A DNA stretch of 64,000 nucleotides from Ginsengibacter hankyongi (GCF_008710285.1 NZ_VYQF01000005.1:62001-126000), one strand, 5' to 3'. Counted from the first letter of the stretch, positions 41,015 through 50,545 are shown. Notes: generated by a model not told the origin, from the letters alone. Translations and numbers: made by a program.

Positions 41015-44014
41015 ATGAAACATTTAATAAAATTCATTGGATTGTATGGAACTACCATGCTATTGTGGTTTTGTTCTGCAGCACAGCCAAATGTAACAAG
41101 AGTGGAATATTATATTGATTCCGACCCAGGATATGGTGCCGCAACTAATGTTACTATTTCTGCAGGCACCAATCTTGCCAATCAAACAATAAATATTGAT
41201 CCATCTTCTTTATCACCAGGCATTCATTTTCTCGGCCTTCGTGCTAAAGATGCCAATGGAAATTGGAGTCTCAACCAAAAATGGATATTTGTAAAACCGT
41301 CCAGTGTTACACAAACTGCGCCTCCAGCTAAAACCATAAAGCAGGTAGAATATTATATTGACAATGATCCGGGATGGGGCAATGGCGTTCCTGTTGCGAT
41401 CCAAAACAATGCAACCCACCTTTCTGATATTCTCATTGCTGCCAATGTAACGGGATTAACAACGGGGTTACATAATTTTTATATTAGAGGCAAAGACACT
41501 ACTGATGCATGGAGCCTTACCGATACTCTCCAATTTAATATCCCAACGGCTTTATCTACACCAGCTATTACTGTAAACAGCATTGTAGCAAAAACATCTA
41601 ATTGCGCAAGGGATAGTTTCGATATTTCTTACGATAAAACCGGAACATATAATGCAGGAAATAAATTTAATGTAGAGCTAAGCGATGCATCAGGCAGTTT
41701 TACATCTCCAACAATTATAGGTTCTTATACCGGAACCGGCAATGCAATTATAAAAGCAAGATTACCGTCCCATTTGACTGATGGAACAAATTATCAGGTA
41801 AGGGTAAGCAGTACTAATCCTGTAGTTACGGGAGTTGCAAATGCAACTACTCTTACCATTCACGACCGCCCAACCGTGCAATCGATAACCGGCGCAGGCG
41901 ATGCCAATGCAACATTCAGTTATCCATATTCCATACCTTCTTTTACAGGAAGCACGTGGACCTGGCTGGCGCCTGCCGCAAGCATTACGCAAACTAACAA
42001 TACTGCCAACCTTTTATGGAAGACAGCAGCGCAACCCGATACTATTAAAATCATTGAAACCAATCAATATGGTTGTGTGGGTGATACCAGCATAAAATAT
42101 GTGAATGTTTATAATTTGAAAGTTGATAACGTTGCTGTATCATCTTTAACTCCATGCCCATCCGAAAACATAACGGTTACAGGCAACGCAACAGGTGTAT
42201 TTGATGTGGCCAATAAATTCACCGCACAATTAAGCGATGCATCAGGCAGTTTTGCGAGCCCGGTAAATATCGGTTCACAAACCGCTAATCCTGTGGGCCT
42301 TTCACAAGCAGTAAGCATCAATGCAACTTTGCCATTTCCTTTGGCAAATGGCGCAGGCTACCGGATACGCATAGTCGCTAATTCTCCCGCTGTAACGGGA
42401 ATCGATAACGGGCAAAACATTACTATCAATAAACCAAATCTTGGCGCAGATCAAACAGTAAGTAAATGCCCCGGTTCTATGGCGGATATCAGTTCAGTAT
42501 TTAATGCTACCGGTTTAACCGTTCTATGGAATACGGCAGACCCAACATCAGTAGATGTAGGCACGTACCAGTTAATTGTAACGAATGCTAACGGATGTAA
42601 GGATACGGCTAATGTAACGGTAACCAATTATCCAAAACCAAATTTAGGAGCGGATAAATCAACCACTATCAGTTGTGCTAATGGCACGGCAGATTTAACT
42701 ACTTTGTACAATACTTCCGGTTATTCAAGTGTGGTGTACAGCGTTGCTACTCCAGCAGCAGCCGGAGTGGGCGTTTACACGCTTATAGTGACCACTAGTA
42801 ATGGGTGCAAAGACACAACTAATATAACGGTGCTGGATGCCAGTACTGTAACAGTTCCCACCGCAGGAAGCGATTTGATAACAGCCAACCGTGAATGTAC
42901 CGATGCACAGGGCTGGACGCATTATTATGATGACAACGGTACTCCTACTGATTACAGCGATGACATTCGCCTGTTATCAATCAAAAAGAATGGTAACAAT
43001 ATTGGCACAGTTGGTGACGGTACGTTCCAGTTGAAAGTGGCCGCTACAAGTGGCGCAGGAAGCAATCATGCAGTATTTGTGTCTAATAATTTAGTGACGA
43101 CAGGCAATGATTTTTATAGCATGAACCGTTACTGGAATATAACGCCAACGAACCAGCCAACCTCATCAGTTGGTGTAAGATTTTATTACAATACACAAGA
43201 CCTTACCGATGTAAATGGTGATATAACTGGCGGACCGATAAACCATACACAGTTAACCGTGTATAAACTACAAGGTGGAAATCCTGATCCAACTTCGAAC
43301 TGGGCCGGTGCGACGGGTGTTAATTATTACACTTCAGGCGTTACTGCATCTTTAAGTAATTGGGTATATACTGATCTTGGTAATAACCGTCACCAGGCAG
43401 AGTTTTTAGTAAGCAGCTTTAGCGGTGGTGGGGCAGGAGTTATAGCCTTATCTCCTTTACCGGTTACTTATGTTTCATTTACTGCCAATGCCGAAAAAGA
43501 TAAAGTGGTATTGCAGTGGAGTACAGCAACAGAAATTAACAGCAAAGATTTCGAAGTTCAACGTAGTCTCGATGGAATTCATTTTGAAACTATTGCAACA
43601 GTTAATGCTGCAGGTAACAGCAATTCCACTCGTAATTACAGTTTTGATGATTTGCAAAGCATTACTTTAAAAGGCAAGGTGGTGTTCTTCAGAATTGTTG
43701 AGACAGATATTGACGGGCATTTATTTTATACGGATGTGAAGAAAGTGAAAATATCGGATAGTAAAAATAAGTTCACATTAGCGTATAATCCTGTAAGAAA
43801 TGAAGCTGTATTGAATTACGAGTGTGTTGAAAAAGATGAAGTGCTGATAAGGGTTATAGATCATTTGGGACAGGTGGTTATCAATAAGGAAGTAAAGGTA
43901 ATGGCTGGGACGAACAAGATACAATTACAGACCGGCAATCTCGCAAAAGGCATATACGAAGTTGAATTAACAAGCAACAAAAATCAGGGAGTGGTAAGAA
44001 TGATGAAGGAGTAG
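41015..44014 (+). CDS. Large secreted protein with type IX sorting domain
   Basis: 999 residues. Signal peptide (1-23). Two tandem copies of an EYYIDxDPGxG unit lie at about 30-100 and 108-180. Several Ig/PKD-like units follow, rich in NLGADxxxxxxC and NGCKDTxN patterns (about 470-620), then a beta-rich domain with GNDFYSMNRYWNITPT, and a fibronectin-like VVLQWSTATEINSKDFEVQR. The last 85 residues (FTLAYNPVRNEAVLNYE to the end) form a type A sorting domain. It is an exported surface protein; no enzyme active site is seen. A terminator follows at once. Confidence 0.85.
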   Translation: MKHLIKFIGLYGTTMLLWFCSAAQPNVTRVEYYIDSDPGYGAATNVTISAGTNLANQTINIDPSSLSPGIHFLGLRAKDANGNWSLNQKWIFVKPSSVTQTAPPAKTIKQVEYYIDNDPGWGNGVPVAIQNNATHLSDILIAANVTGLTTGLHNFYIRGKDTTDAWSLTDTLQFNIPTALSTPAITVNSIVAKTSNCARDSFDISYDKTGTYNAGNKFNVELSDASGSFTSPTIIGSYTGTGNAIIKARLPSHLTDGTNYQVRVSSTNPVVTGVANATTLTIHDRPTVQSITGAGDANATFSYPYSIPSFTGSTWTWLAPAASITQTNNTANLLWKTAAQPDTIKIIETNQYGCVGDTSIKYVNVYNLKVDNVAVSSLTPCPSENITVTGNATGVFDVANKFTAQLSDASGSFASPVNIGSQTANPVGLSQAVSINATLPFPLANGAGYRIRIVANSPAVTGIDNGQNITINKPNLGADQTVSKCPGSMADISSVFNATGLTVLWNTADPTSVDVGTYQLIVTNANGCKDTANVTVTNYPKPNLGADKSTTISCANGTADLTTLYNTSGYSSVVYSVATPAAAGVGVYTLIVTTSNGCKDTTNITVLDASTVTVPTAGSDLITANRECTDAQGWTHYYDDNGTPTDYSDDIRLLSIKKNGNNIGTVGDGTFQLKVAATSGAGSNHAVFVSNNLVTTGNDFYSMNRYWNITPTNQPTSSVGVRFYYNTQDLTDVNGDITGGPINHTQLTVYKLQGGNPDPTSNWAGATGVNYYTSGVTASLSNWVYTDLGNNRHQAEFLVSSFSGGGAGVIALSPLPVTYVSFTANAEKDKVVLQWSTATEINSKDFEVQRSLDGIHFETIATVNAAGNSNSTRNYSFDDLQSITLKGKVVFFRIVETDIDGHLFYTDVKKVKISDSKNKFTLAYNPVRNEAVLNYECVEKDEVLIRVIDHLGQVVINKEVKVMAGTNKIQLQTGNLAKGIYEVELTSNKNQGVVRMMKE

Positions 44015-44021
44015 TGGTAAT

Positions 44022-44060
44022 AATCCTCATCCATTTCTAAAAATGGGTGGGGATTTTTTT
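44022..44060 (+). terminator. Terminator after the large secreted protein
   Basis: AATCCTCATCCATTT pairs with AATGGGTGGGGATT around CTAAA, followed by a run of seven T, starting 8 bases past the stop. Confidence 0.8.
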
Positions 44061-44154
44061 AATAAGTGAGCAAAAAACTTTGTAAAGCAATAACGTAAGA
44101 TTTTATTTTTCTAATAAGTGTTATCAGTGGTTTTTTAGAGAGTGTGAACAAGCG

Positions 44155-44178
44155 CCCATTCGAAAGAATGGGTTTTTT
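44155..44178 (+). terminator. Second hairpin with GAAA tetraloop and T run
   Basis: CCCATTC and GAATGGG enclose GAAA, followed by six T. It lies 100 bases past the first terminator, and could be a backup or belong to a short RNA between the two. Confidence 0.65.
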
Positions 44179-44304
44179 GTGCGTGGTAATTTATTTACCG
44201 TTAACACAGCTCATTTTTTTAGAAGGATAGCCAAAACTAATGTCACAACAGCTGATAATATATTTAATGAAAAAATCGTTTACGATATAAAGGCGTCCGT
44301 TAGG

Positions 44305-44721
44305 TTACTTAATAATAATTGTTGTTTCTTTTTTTGCAGGAATTTTTATTTGATCTCGCTCACTCTCCAAATGCTTTTTTATAAGAATAAATCCGATCAA
44401 AATAATTATAAGAATAAGAATGATTGAAAAATATAACCAGTTCAGGTTTTTAATTTCTCTTTTTAATTTTTTTGCTTTCTTTTTTTCAAGTTGCTTTTTC
44501 AGGCTAACATTAAGTTGTTCAACCAAAGCTGAAACTTCTTTTTTATTTTTGAATTTTTCAAGGCCTTCAACCACATCGTTGAGCATTTCGGAATCAGCGA
44601 TATTTTTTTCAAATTCATGTTTTTCCTGCTGCGACAATTTATCGCTCACGTAATCCATTAGCTTTTGATTGTCTATGTCTTTATTACTATTTGATAATAT
44701 GTTTAATAATTCATCATCCAT
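44305..44721 (-). CDS. Single-pass membrane protein, likely anti-sigma partner
   Basis: 138 residues. An acidic, helical N-terminal part (MDDELLNILSNSNKDIDNQK, then LMDYVSDKLSQQEKHEFEKN) resembles the cytoplasmic domain of anti-sigma factors, followed by a Lys-rich coil and one membrane helix (about residues 93-114). The C-terminal tail is short. It lies 73 bases after the ECF sigma gene on the same strand. The anti-sigma role is inferred from this pairing and composition. Confidence 0.6.
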   Translation of the reverse strand: MDDELLNILSNSNKDIDNQKLMDYVSDKLSQQEKHEFEKNIADSEMLNDVVEGLEKFKNKKEVSALVEQLNVSLKKQLEKKKAKKLKREIKNLNWLYFSIILILIIILIGFILIKKHLESERDQIKIPAKKETTIIIK

Positions 44722-44794
44722 TTATGTGCGATTTACGACGTTCGATGTACGATATTTTTGTTTGTTAATGTTTCATATTAATATTCATCATTAG

Positions 44795-45352
44795 TTAATT
44801 ATTTTCCATCATCAATCTTAAATTTCTTTTGCCATTTTGAATATGGCTTTTTACCTGCAGCATCGTAAATCCTGTTATGTCTGCAATTTCAGCATAGGAT
44901 TTTTTTTGCAGGTAAAACAAACTTACACATTCTTTTTGCTCGCTGTTTAGACGTTTAATAGCATTCATCATTTTATTTAAAAGAACATCTTTTTCTATTA
45001 ATGAATTTTTCTCTTCAGTTTCATCTGGTACACTTGTCATTTTTTCATTAAGTTCTGCAGTAAGTTTTCCTTTATCTCTGAGTTTCATGAGGCAGTGATT
45101 TTTTGCTATCACGTATATCCAGCTCTTGAAATAATCAACCTTATATTTATGCAACTCGTTAATAATTTTTATAAAAATCTGTTGAACACAATCTTTGGCA
45201 TCTTCCTCATTTTTTAAATATTTCATGCATACACCAAGGAGCAAAAGCGTATAACGTGGGAGCAAAATTCCGAGCCATTTATTATCACGGTCGTTATAAA
45301 AATTTTGCAGCAGTTCACTATCGTCAGTATCGTTGTAGCTTTGTGACTTCAA
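44795..45352 (-). CDS. ECF-type RNA polymerase sigma factor
   Basis: About 185 residues from a TTG at 45352 (MKSQSYNDTDDSELLQNF). Region 2 is EDAKDCVQQIFIKIINEL, and region 4 is LNSEQKECVSLFYLQKKSYA then EIADITGFTMLQVKSHIQNG with the helix-turn-helix. An ATG at 45421 would add 23 residues that look noncoding and leave only 13 bases to the divergent NlpC gene, so the TTG is preferred. It probably works with the membrane protein encoded just downstream. Target genes unknown. Confidence 0.85.
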   Translation of the reverse strand: MKSQSYNDTDDSELLQNFYNDRDNKWLGILLPRYTLLLLGVCMKYLKNEEDAKDCVQQIFIKIINELHKYKVDYFKSWIYVIAKNHCLMKLRDKGKLTAELNEKMTSVPDETEEKNSLIEKDVLLNKMMNAIKRLNSEQKECVSLFYLQKKSYAEIADITGFTMLQVKSHIQNGKRNLRLMMENN

Positions 45353-45403
45353 CTGCTTTGTGTTTTTCTTAATGAGATGTAAACATAAATAATTTCCATA
45401 ATT

Positions 45404-45411
45404 TACATTTG
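45404..45411 (+). promoter_or_regulatory. Candidate -7 box (TACATTTG) for the NlpC/P60 gene
   Basis: A TAnnTTTG match 23 bases before the ATG at 45435. If used, it overlaps the longer version of the divergent sigma gene, which supports the shorter start. Confidence 0.45.
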
Positions 45412-45434
45412 AAATAAACATTTTATAATTCTGT

Positions 45435-46205
45435 ATGCAATACACTGTTTGTTGTGTTCCCGTAAGCCCTTTAAGAGCAGAGCCTTCCCACAAATCAGAA
45501 ATGGTTACACAGCATTTATTCGGCGAAAAATCTGTTGTTATAGAAACAGCTATTGATAACTGGGCAAAAATTATTTTAAAATATGATGGCTACCAGGGAT
45601 GGTGCCAGCTTAGCCACCTAGCAGAAATTGACGAAGAGCATTATACGAATATTGACAAAGACCTTACAGCCGGCTGGGTAAATGAAGTAGACTATAACGG
45701 GCACCGGATGTTTGTTCCATTGGGAAGCTCACTTTCTGCTTTTAAAAACGGAAAGGCTTTCTGGAGAAAAAATTCAGTCCAGTTTAAAGGAGAAATCTGG
45801 AACCCTGATGAAATAAAAATTACCAACAAAATTATTAAGCAGGTGGCCTATAAGTTTTTAAATACTTCTTATTTATGGGGGGGGAAATCAGTATTTGGAA
45901 TTGATTGCAGTGGCTTCGCACAAATGACTTATAAATTTTTAAATGTAAAACTGCCCCGGGATGCATGGCAACAGGCTGAACAAGGAACGGTGATAAATTT
46001 TTTACAGGAAGCGCATTGCGGTGATCTTGCTTTTTTTGATAACGACGCGGGTAATATCGTTCATGTGGGCATCTTACTTAACGACCATGAAATTATTCAT
46101 TCATCCGGTAAAGTGAGGATTGATAAAATTGATACGCAGGGAATTTTAAATTTTGATACAAAACAAAGAACACATCAACTTCGTATAATAAAAAGATATT
46201 TCTAA
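45435..46205 (+). CDS. SH3-containing NlpC/P60 (C40) peptidoglycan hydrolase
   Basis: 256 residues. An SH3-like domain (VSPLRAEPSHKSEMVTQ) spans about 3-75, a linker or second SH3 part follows, and the C40 peptidase spans about 130-256. The catalytic triad is Cys158 in FGIDCSGFAQ, His210 in NIVHVGILL and a third polar residue, His222, in IIHSSG. It likely cleaves peptidoglycan stem peptides or recycles muropeptides. There is no signal peptide, so it may act in the cytoplasm like the Bacteroidota dipeptidyl peptidase VI type. Divergent from an ECF sigma gene. Confidence 0.88.
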   Translation: MQYTVCCVPVSPLRAEPSHKSEMVTQHLFGEKSVVIETAIDNWAKIILKYDGYQGWCQLSHLAEIDEEHYTNIDKDLTAGWVNEVDYNGHRMFVPLGSSLSAFKNGKAFWRKNSVQFKGEIWNPDEIKITNKIIKQVAYKFLNTSYLWGGKSVFGIDCSGFAQMTYKFLNVKLPRDAWQQAEQGTVINFLQEAHCGDLAFFDNDAGNIVHVGILLNDHEIIHSSGKVRIDKIDTQGILNFDTKQRTHQLRIIKRYF

Positions 46206-46210
46206 AAAAT

Positions 46211-46750
46211 TTATCCCGGAAATTTCTGTTTATAAAATTCTATTGATTCATTAATAATTTCGAAAGCTTTTTCCTTTGTTTGAAAGTCATTAATCTCTAC
46301 TTTTTTATTTTCCAAAACCTTATACTGTTCAAAATAATTTTTAAGGACTTTTATAAAGTGCTGTGGCACATCATACATAGTTTTTATATAATTAACGCCG
46401 GGATCTTTTGCCGCAACAGCTATAATTTTGTCATCAATCAATCCGCCATCAATCATCTGCATATTGCCAATAACGTAAGCTTCTACCAGACATAAAGGTT
46501 GTATAGATTCTGAACACATCACCAATATATCAAGCGGATCAGCATCCTGCCCCAATGTTTGCGGAATAAATCCATAGTTAACCGGGTAATGAAATGAAGA
46601 ATAAATTACCCTGTCGAGTTTTAGCAAGCCGGTTTTTTTATCAATTTCATATTTCGATTTTGACCCTTGCGGAATTTCAATAAGTGCATTTACTAACTGA
46701 GGGGCTTCTGCTCCATAATGAGCGCCATGCCATGGATGTAATACGTACAT
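46211..46750 (-). CDS. ppa: Inorganic pyrophosphatase
   Basis: 179 residues, family I. IPQGSKSKYEIDKKTG, then NYGFIPQTLGQDADPLDILV with the catalytic aspartates, and DDKIIAVAAKDPGV are typical. It hydrolyses pyrophosphate and drives biosynthetic reactions. It converges on the NlpC gene with a 5-base gap. Length and motifs are normal. Confidence 0.94.
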   Translation of the reverse strand: MYVLHPWHGAHYGAEAPQLVNALIEIPQGSKSKYEIDKKTGLLKLDRVIYSSFHYPVNYGFIPQTLGQDADPLDILVMCSESIQPLCLVEAYVIGNMQMIDGGLIDDKIIAVAAKDPGVNYIKTMYDVPQHFIKVLKNYFEQYKVLENKKVEINDFQTKEKAFEIINESIEFYKQKFPG

Positions 46751-46800
46751 AATTATTTTAATTTTTTTTGATTAACTATTAAACCAACTAACTTTTTAAC

Positions 46801-47151
46801 TTATTTTTTTCCTGCCCTGTATCTTATAATTTCTGCTTTCTCTAATGTAATTAATCCTCCCGACTTTGTTTGCTCAAATAAATCTTCAACCGTTTTAATA
46901 AACCCCCTTATTTTGTCTTCGGCATCAACTATTTCAATAATTAAAGGTAAATCAACAGAAATTTCAAAAAGCTTCGTTGTGTGAACTTTGCTGTTAGCGC
47001 CAAAACCCATAATTCCTCTCGTAACAGTTGCACCTGAAAGAGATTGTTTTTTTGCTTCAAAAACAATGGCTTCATACAACGGCTGATGTCCGGCTTTATC
47101 TGATTCTCCAACAAAAATCCTCAGCAATTTTGCATTTTCATTATTCTCCAT
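46801..47151 (-). CDS. DUF190 protein, partner of CrcB
   Basis: 116 residues. LLRIFVGESDKAGHQPLYEA, then SGATVTRGIMGFGANSKVHT and LPLIIEIVDAEDKIR match the DUF190 family, a PII-like small protein often next to crcB (family knowledge). Its gene starts 1 base after the crcB stop, so the two are clearly one operon. It probably modulates fluoride export; mechanism unknown. Confidence 0.88.
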   Translation of the reverse strand: MENNENAKLLRIFVGESDKAGHQPLYEAIVFEAKKQSLSGATVTRGIMGFGANSKVHTTKLFEISVDLPLIIEIVDAEDKIRGFIKTVEDLFEQTKSGGLITLEKAEIIRYRAGKK

Positions 47152-47152
47152 C

Positions 47153-47527
47153 TTACAAAAGTTTTATTAACGAAATACCTATAAAGGTTGCCAACAGGCA
47201 GATCACCATGCTGGACATTATATAAGTAAATGCCTGCCACATCTGCCCGTCGCGAAGTAACCCGACGGTCTCCATTGAAAACGAAGAAAACGTACTGAAA
47301 CCTCCCAAAAATCCTGTTGCAAGAAACAATCGCCATTCCATATTGAAATTGCCTCGTTCGCTAAGGCCAAAAACAATGCCTATGAGAAAGCAAGCCATAA
47401 TGTTTACACCCAGCGTTCCAAAGGGAAACGTAGAGAGAAATTTATTTTGTATAAATAAAGAGAGCAGGTACCTGGAGATGCCACCTATAAAGCTTCCGAT
47501 ACCAATCAGTAAAATTATTTTCATCAA
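47153..47527 (-). CDS. crcB: Fluoride channel/exporter CrcB (Fluc)
   Basis: 124 residues with four membrane helices. GTLGVNIMACFLIGIVFGL has the conserved Asn, and GFLGGFSTFSSFSMETVGLL carries the Thr/Ser/Phe track of the fluoride pore and the central sodium site. It protects cells from fluoride as a dual-topology dimer. No fluoride riboswitch fits in the 33 bases upstream. The DUF190 gene follows directly. Confidence 0.92.
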   Translation of the reverse strand: MMKIILLIGIGSFIGGISRYLLSLFIQNKFLSTFPFGTLGVNIMACFLIGIVFGLSERGNFNMEWRLFLATGFLGGFSTFSSFSMETVGLLRDGQMWQAFTYIMSSMVICLLATFIGISLIKLL

Positions 47528-47560
47528 TTCCGGTTTATTGTTTTAATTCAAAAAACGGCA

Positions 47561-47965
47561 TTACATATTACTGTTGAAAGTATATTTAAAATCAACAAGC
47601 CATTCATTATTCTTTTTAACCATTTTTAATCTTGATGGTTTATTTTTATAAGTGTTTGAATAGGTTATAATGGTAACTGAATCCGATAATTGCTGTGTTG
47701 AATCAATAAGAATATTTGCGTTTTTGTAACCTTCTTTTTCAACGTCACTTCTTTTGCTGTTGAAATCTTTAAGGCCTTCAAAATATTGCATATTTATGCT
47801 ATCCTGCAGCAGGTATTTTTGAGCTTCATCATAATCGCCCTTTAAAGACGACTCTATAAATCCCCTGCCAGATTCAAGCGGATCTCTTTTACTTACTTCT
47901 GCAGAATGTTTACAAGCTAAAATTGTAAAAATTATAGCCAGTATTCCAATTATTAATTTGTTCAT
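47561..47965 (-). CDS. DUF4878-like lipoprotein
   Basis: 134 residues with lipobox ILAC (lipid cysteine at 18). ESGRGFIESSLKGDYDEAQK and ITYSNTYKNKPSRLKMVKKN plus EWLVDFKYTF fit the cystatin-like DUF4878 fold. No function is known. It precedes crcB by 33 bases on the same strand, so it may be co-transcribed with it, and it follows a second DUF4878-like gene after a terminator. Confidence 0.7.
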   Translation of the reverse strand: MNKLIIGILAIIFTILACKHSAEVSKRDPLESGRGFIESSLKGDYDEAQKYLLQDSINMQYFEGLKDFNSKRSDVEKEGYKNANILIDSTQQLSDSVTIITYSNTYKNKPSRLKMVKKNNEWLVDFKYTFNSNM

Positions 47966-48010
47966 TTGGGTAGTTTAAAAAACTAAGGTAATTATCTTTC
48001 GAATGTAAAT

Positions 48011-48035
48011 AAAAAACACCCCGTAAAAGGAGTGT
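48011..48035 (-). terminator. Minus-strand terminator after the second lipoprotein gene
   Basis: On the minus strand ACACTCC pairs with GGGGTGT (one G-U pair) around TTTTAC, followed by six T. It lies 28 bases past the stop of the gene ending at 48063. Confidence 0.7.
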
Positions 48036-48062
48036 AATATTAAAATGAATATGTAACAAAAA

Positions 48063-48641
48063 TTACTTTGCATTTTCTTTTGCTTCGTTAAGCATCTTGT
48101 TGGCGCTATCCATCATTTTGTGTGCCTGCTGCATCTCTTCCTTCGAAACAGAATCCATATTTGGCATTGAACCACCGTTGATATTATTTAGAGAATCATT
48201 CATTCCACGGTTCATCATTCCACCCATTCCATGCTCTTTCATTTTTTTCTGGGCCATACCCATTAAGGTAGATTTATCGAATGCTACTTTCCAATCACCA
48301 CCCTCTTTCTTTAAAGTAAAGTCTGTGGTTTCCCCTGATTTTTTTTCTTTAACAGGAACCGTTGCCATATCACCGTTAATAACCGCATCGCCCATCTCCA
48401 GGTTATCCCTGTTGAACTTCATGGTCTGGGAGGTATCAGGCATTTGTTGCATTGCCATTTGCATCATACCCAACATACTTTCGCTATCCTTGGTGGATAG
48501 TTTTTTTACAGTAGTAAAATCTTTTTTCAGCATTGCATCAAAAAAGCTTGAGAGAACCATTTTAGGATTACCCCCGCCCGATTTACAGCCTGCTAAAATT
48601 ATAATGCTTACAGTTAAAGCTGCTAAAATAATTTTCTTCAT
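48063..48641 (-). CDS. DUF4878-like lipoprotein with Met-rich tail
   Basis: 192 residues from the ATG at 48641. The start at 48662 would lie on the likely -7 box and adds only seven residues. Lipobox ILAGC, lipid cysteine at 19. MVLSSFFDAMLKKDFTTVKK and TDFTLKKEGGDWKVAFDKST fit DUF4878, a cystatin-like fold. The C-terminal 60 residues are rich in Met, Gly and Asn, and look flexible. Function unknown. Confidence 0.72.
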   Translation of the reverse strand: MKKIILAALTVSIIILAGCKSGGGNPKMVLSSFFDAMLKKDFTTVKKLSTKDSESMLGMMQMAMQQMPDTSQTMKFNRDNLEMGDAVINGDMATVPVKEKKSGETTDFTLKKEGGDWKVAFDKSTLMGMAQKKMKEHGMGGMMNRGMNDSLNNINGGSMPNMDSVSKEEMQQAHKMMDSANKMLNEAKENAK

Positions 48642-48659
48642 AAATGTTTTGTTTATCGG

Positions 48660-48667
48660 CAAATGTA
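48660..48667 (-). promoter_or_regulatory. Candidate -7 box (TACATTTG) for the lipoprotein gene
   Basis: On the minus strand a TAnnTTTG match ends 18 bases before the ATG at 48641, and it helps to decide that start. No good -33 element is visible. Confidence 0.45.
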
Positions 48668-48688
48668 ATAGTTATTTAGAAAAGACAC

Positions 48689-49381
48689 TTATTGCCGGGC
48701 GTAGGTAACCCGTTTTATCTGAGCGCAAAAAGGGTTTATAAAAAGATTATCAAGTGCAATAAATTTTATATTATTTATGGTGGTTGTTGGCAAAACAATT
48801 TTATTATTACTGGCATGTTCTATGACTTTGTAAACAAATTCGGAGCAATACATTCTATCATCAGAAGCAAGATTGAACTGCATATCGAACATTATTTTTT
48901 TGTTATAAAGCTTATGAATAAAATGGACGAGAGATATTTTCTCACCCGGCGTTATCTTGTATCTGAAGATTCCAAAACCCCTGTTCTCATAAGGATTGCA
49001 AAATATTTCAAACGGGTCTTTTCTTAATTTTTCATCGGGATTCCATTCACCGCCAATAGAATGATAAACGAAAAGTGAATCGTGCTCAATACTGGCAATG
49101 CCGCAATGGGAATAGGTTTTATCTTTTGTGGAAAGCAACCGCATTGTTTCGCTTGTAAAATCTTTACCTGTTCTTACAACAAGGTCTCCCGTCTTTACCA
49201 TTTTTTTATACTGATAAATACTGTCTAATGCCTCATTGATTTTTTGTTCATCTGCTATGGAATCAATTTTTGTAGTGGTGAAACTGGTATAATCTTTTTT
49301 TGAGTTGCAGGCGAAAACAAAAAATAAAAGGCAGCATAATAGCCACCTTTCATTATTTATTCTTTTTAAAATGAAATTCAT
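48689..49381 (-). CDS. YiiX/YebB-like permuted papain-fold lipoprotein
   Basis: 230 residues. Lipobox VFAC (lipid cysteine at 25). [20 protein letters not shown] and [20 protein letters not shown] supply the catalytic histidine (His92), and [12 protein letters not shown] the cysteine (Cys179), in the permuted order of the YiiX family of NlpC/P60-related cysteine hydrolases. It likely acts on peptidoglycan or lipids in the periplasm. Its start overlaps the phoH stop by 4 bases, so the two are translationally coupled. Confidence 0.82.
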   Translation of the reverse strand: MNFILKRINNERWLLCCLLFFVFACNSKKDYTSFTTTKIDSIADEQKINEALDSIYQYKKMVKTGDLVVRTGKDFTSETMRLLSTKDKTYSHCGIASIEHDSLFVYHSIGGEWNPDEKLRKDPFEIFCNPYENRGFGIFRYKITPGEKISLVHFIHKLYNKKIMFDMQFNLASDDRMYCSEFVYKVIEHASNNKIVLPTTTINNIKFIALDNLFINPFCAQIKRVTYARQ

Positions 49382-50352
49382 CTATTATCTTCCATTTCTT
49401 TTATTTTTTCTTTGTCGTAAGCTTTTATAATTGCTTTTACCAGCTTATGTCTTACAACATCTTCTTCGTCAAGCTCAATATGGCCGATGCCGTCAATATT
49501 TTTTAGAATTCTCGCAGATTTTTCTAAGCCGCTTTTTATTTTGGGAGGAAGATCGATTTGTGTAACATCGCCCGTGATGATTGCTTTTGCATTTGCACCA
49601 ATCCTGGTAAGAAACATTTTAAGTTGAAGGTCGGTAGAGTTCTGCGCTTCATCTAAGATTATAAAGGCATTGTCGAGCGTACGGCCACGCATATACGCAA
49701 GCGGGGCAATCTCAATAGTTCGTGTTGTCATATAATATCCCAGCTTATCAGCAGGTATCATATCATCAAGCGCATCGTAAAGAGGCCTTAAATACGGATC
49801 AATTTTTTCCTTAAGATCGCCGGGAAGAAATCCAAGATTTTCTCCTGCTTCTACTGCGGGTCTTGTTAAGATTATTTTTTTTACTTGCTTATTTTTAAGC
49901 GCTCTCACTGCAAGCGCAACGGCGGTATACGTTTTACCAGTACCAGCAGGGCCGATAGCAAATACTATATCATTTTTATCAACAGAACTCACCATCAGTT
50001 TTTGATTGGCTGTTCGTGCTCGAACCGTTTTTCCATTGGGGCCAAAAACCAAAATGTCGTTAGGATTTCTTTCGATAAAATTATCAATGGTTTTCTCATC
50101 ATCACCGCCAAGTATCTGTTCCAGGTAATTTTCCGTCATGTGGCCATTTCGTTCGAGATATTGCACTGCAAGATTTATTTTATCTCTCGCATCTTCAATT
50201 TGCTCAGGTGCTCCACTCAACTTTATTTGCGTACCACGGCTGAGAATTTTGAGACGGGGAAATTTCTTTTTTAAAATATCGAGTTTTCCATTGTTAACTC
50301 CAAAGAATTCAATAGGGTTTACTGTTTCGAGGTTAATTATTGTTTCAGTCAA
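49378..50352 (-). CDS. phoH: PhoH-family ATPase
   Basis: 324 residues from a TTG start. An N-terminal KH-like part (about 1-75) precedes a RecA-like ATPase: Walker A GPAGTGKT at 134-141, [20 protein letters not shown], and Walker [10 protein letters not shown]. PhoH proteins are ATP-dependent RNA-linked enzymes of incompletely known role (family knowledge). The lipoprotein hydrolase gene downstream overlaps by 4 bases. Confidence 0.93.
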   Translation of the reverse strand: MTETIINLETVNPIEFFGVNNGKLDILKKKFPRLKILSRGTQIKLSGAPEQIEDARDKINLAVQYLERNGHMTENYLEQILGGDDEKTIDNFIERNPNDILVFGPNGKTVRARTANQKLMVSSVDKNDIVFAIGPAGTGKTYTAVALAVRALKNKQVKKIILTRPAVEAGENLGFLPGDLKEKIDPYLRPLYDALDDMIPADKLGYYMTTRTIEIAPLAYMRGRTLDNAFIILDEAQNSTDLQLKMFLTRIGANAKAIITGDVTQIDLPPKIKSGLEKSARILKNIDGIGHIELDEEDVVRHKLVKAIIKAYDKEKIKEMEDNR

Positions 50353-50545
50353 TCGGGTTTACGTTTTAATTTTAAAAAAAAAATGCTGCACTTATTCAAA
50401 TATAAAATTCTGATAAGCATCTTTACTAAATTACTTATTAACATTAAGTTGAAAAAGTTAAATAAGTTAATATAATGCCCTTTAAAAATAATAGATTTCT
50501 TTCAATGTTTAAATTTTCAATATTTTCGGTGATAAATTCAACAAA

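Noticed and set aside
41100-41560. Direct repeats as a CRISPR-like array
   Set aside because: The repeated words encode tandem EYYID units inside one long reading frame and are not spaced like CRISPR repeats.
44179-44427. Plus-strand frame after the second terminator
   Set aside because: It runs into the 3' end of the anti-sigma gene, has no recognisable domain and no promoter between the hairpins and its start.
47528-47560. Fluoride riboswitch upstream of crcB
   Set aside because: Only 33 bases separate crcB from the gene before it, too short for the riboswitch, and no typical motif is seen.
48097-48708. 203-codon plus-strand frame opposite a lipoprotein gene
   Set aside because: The minus-strand protein has a lipobox and DUF4878 pattern with its own terminator; the plus frame is a Ser/Ile-rich shadow.
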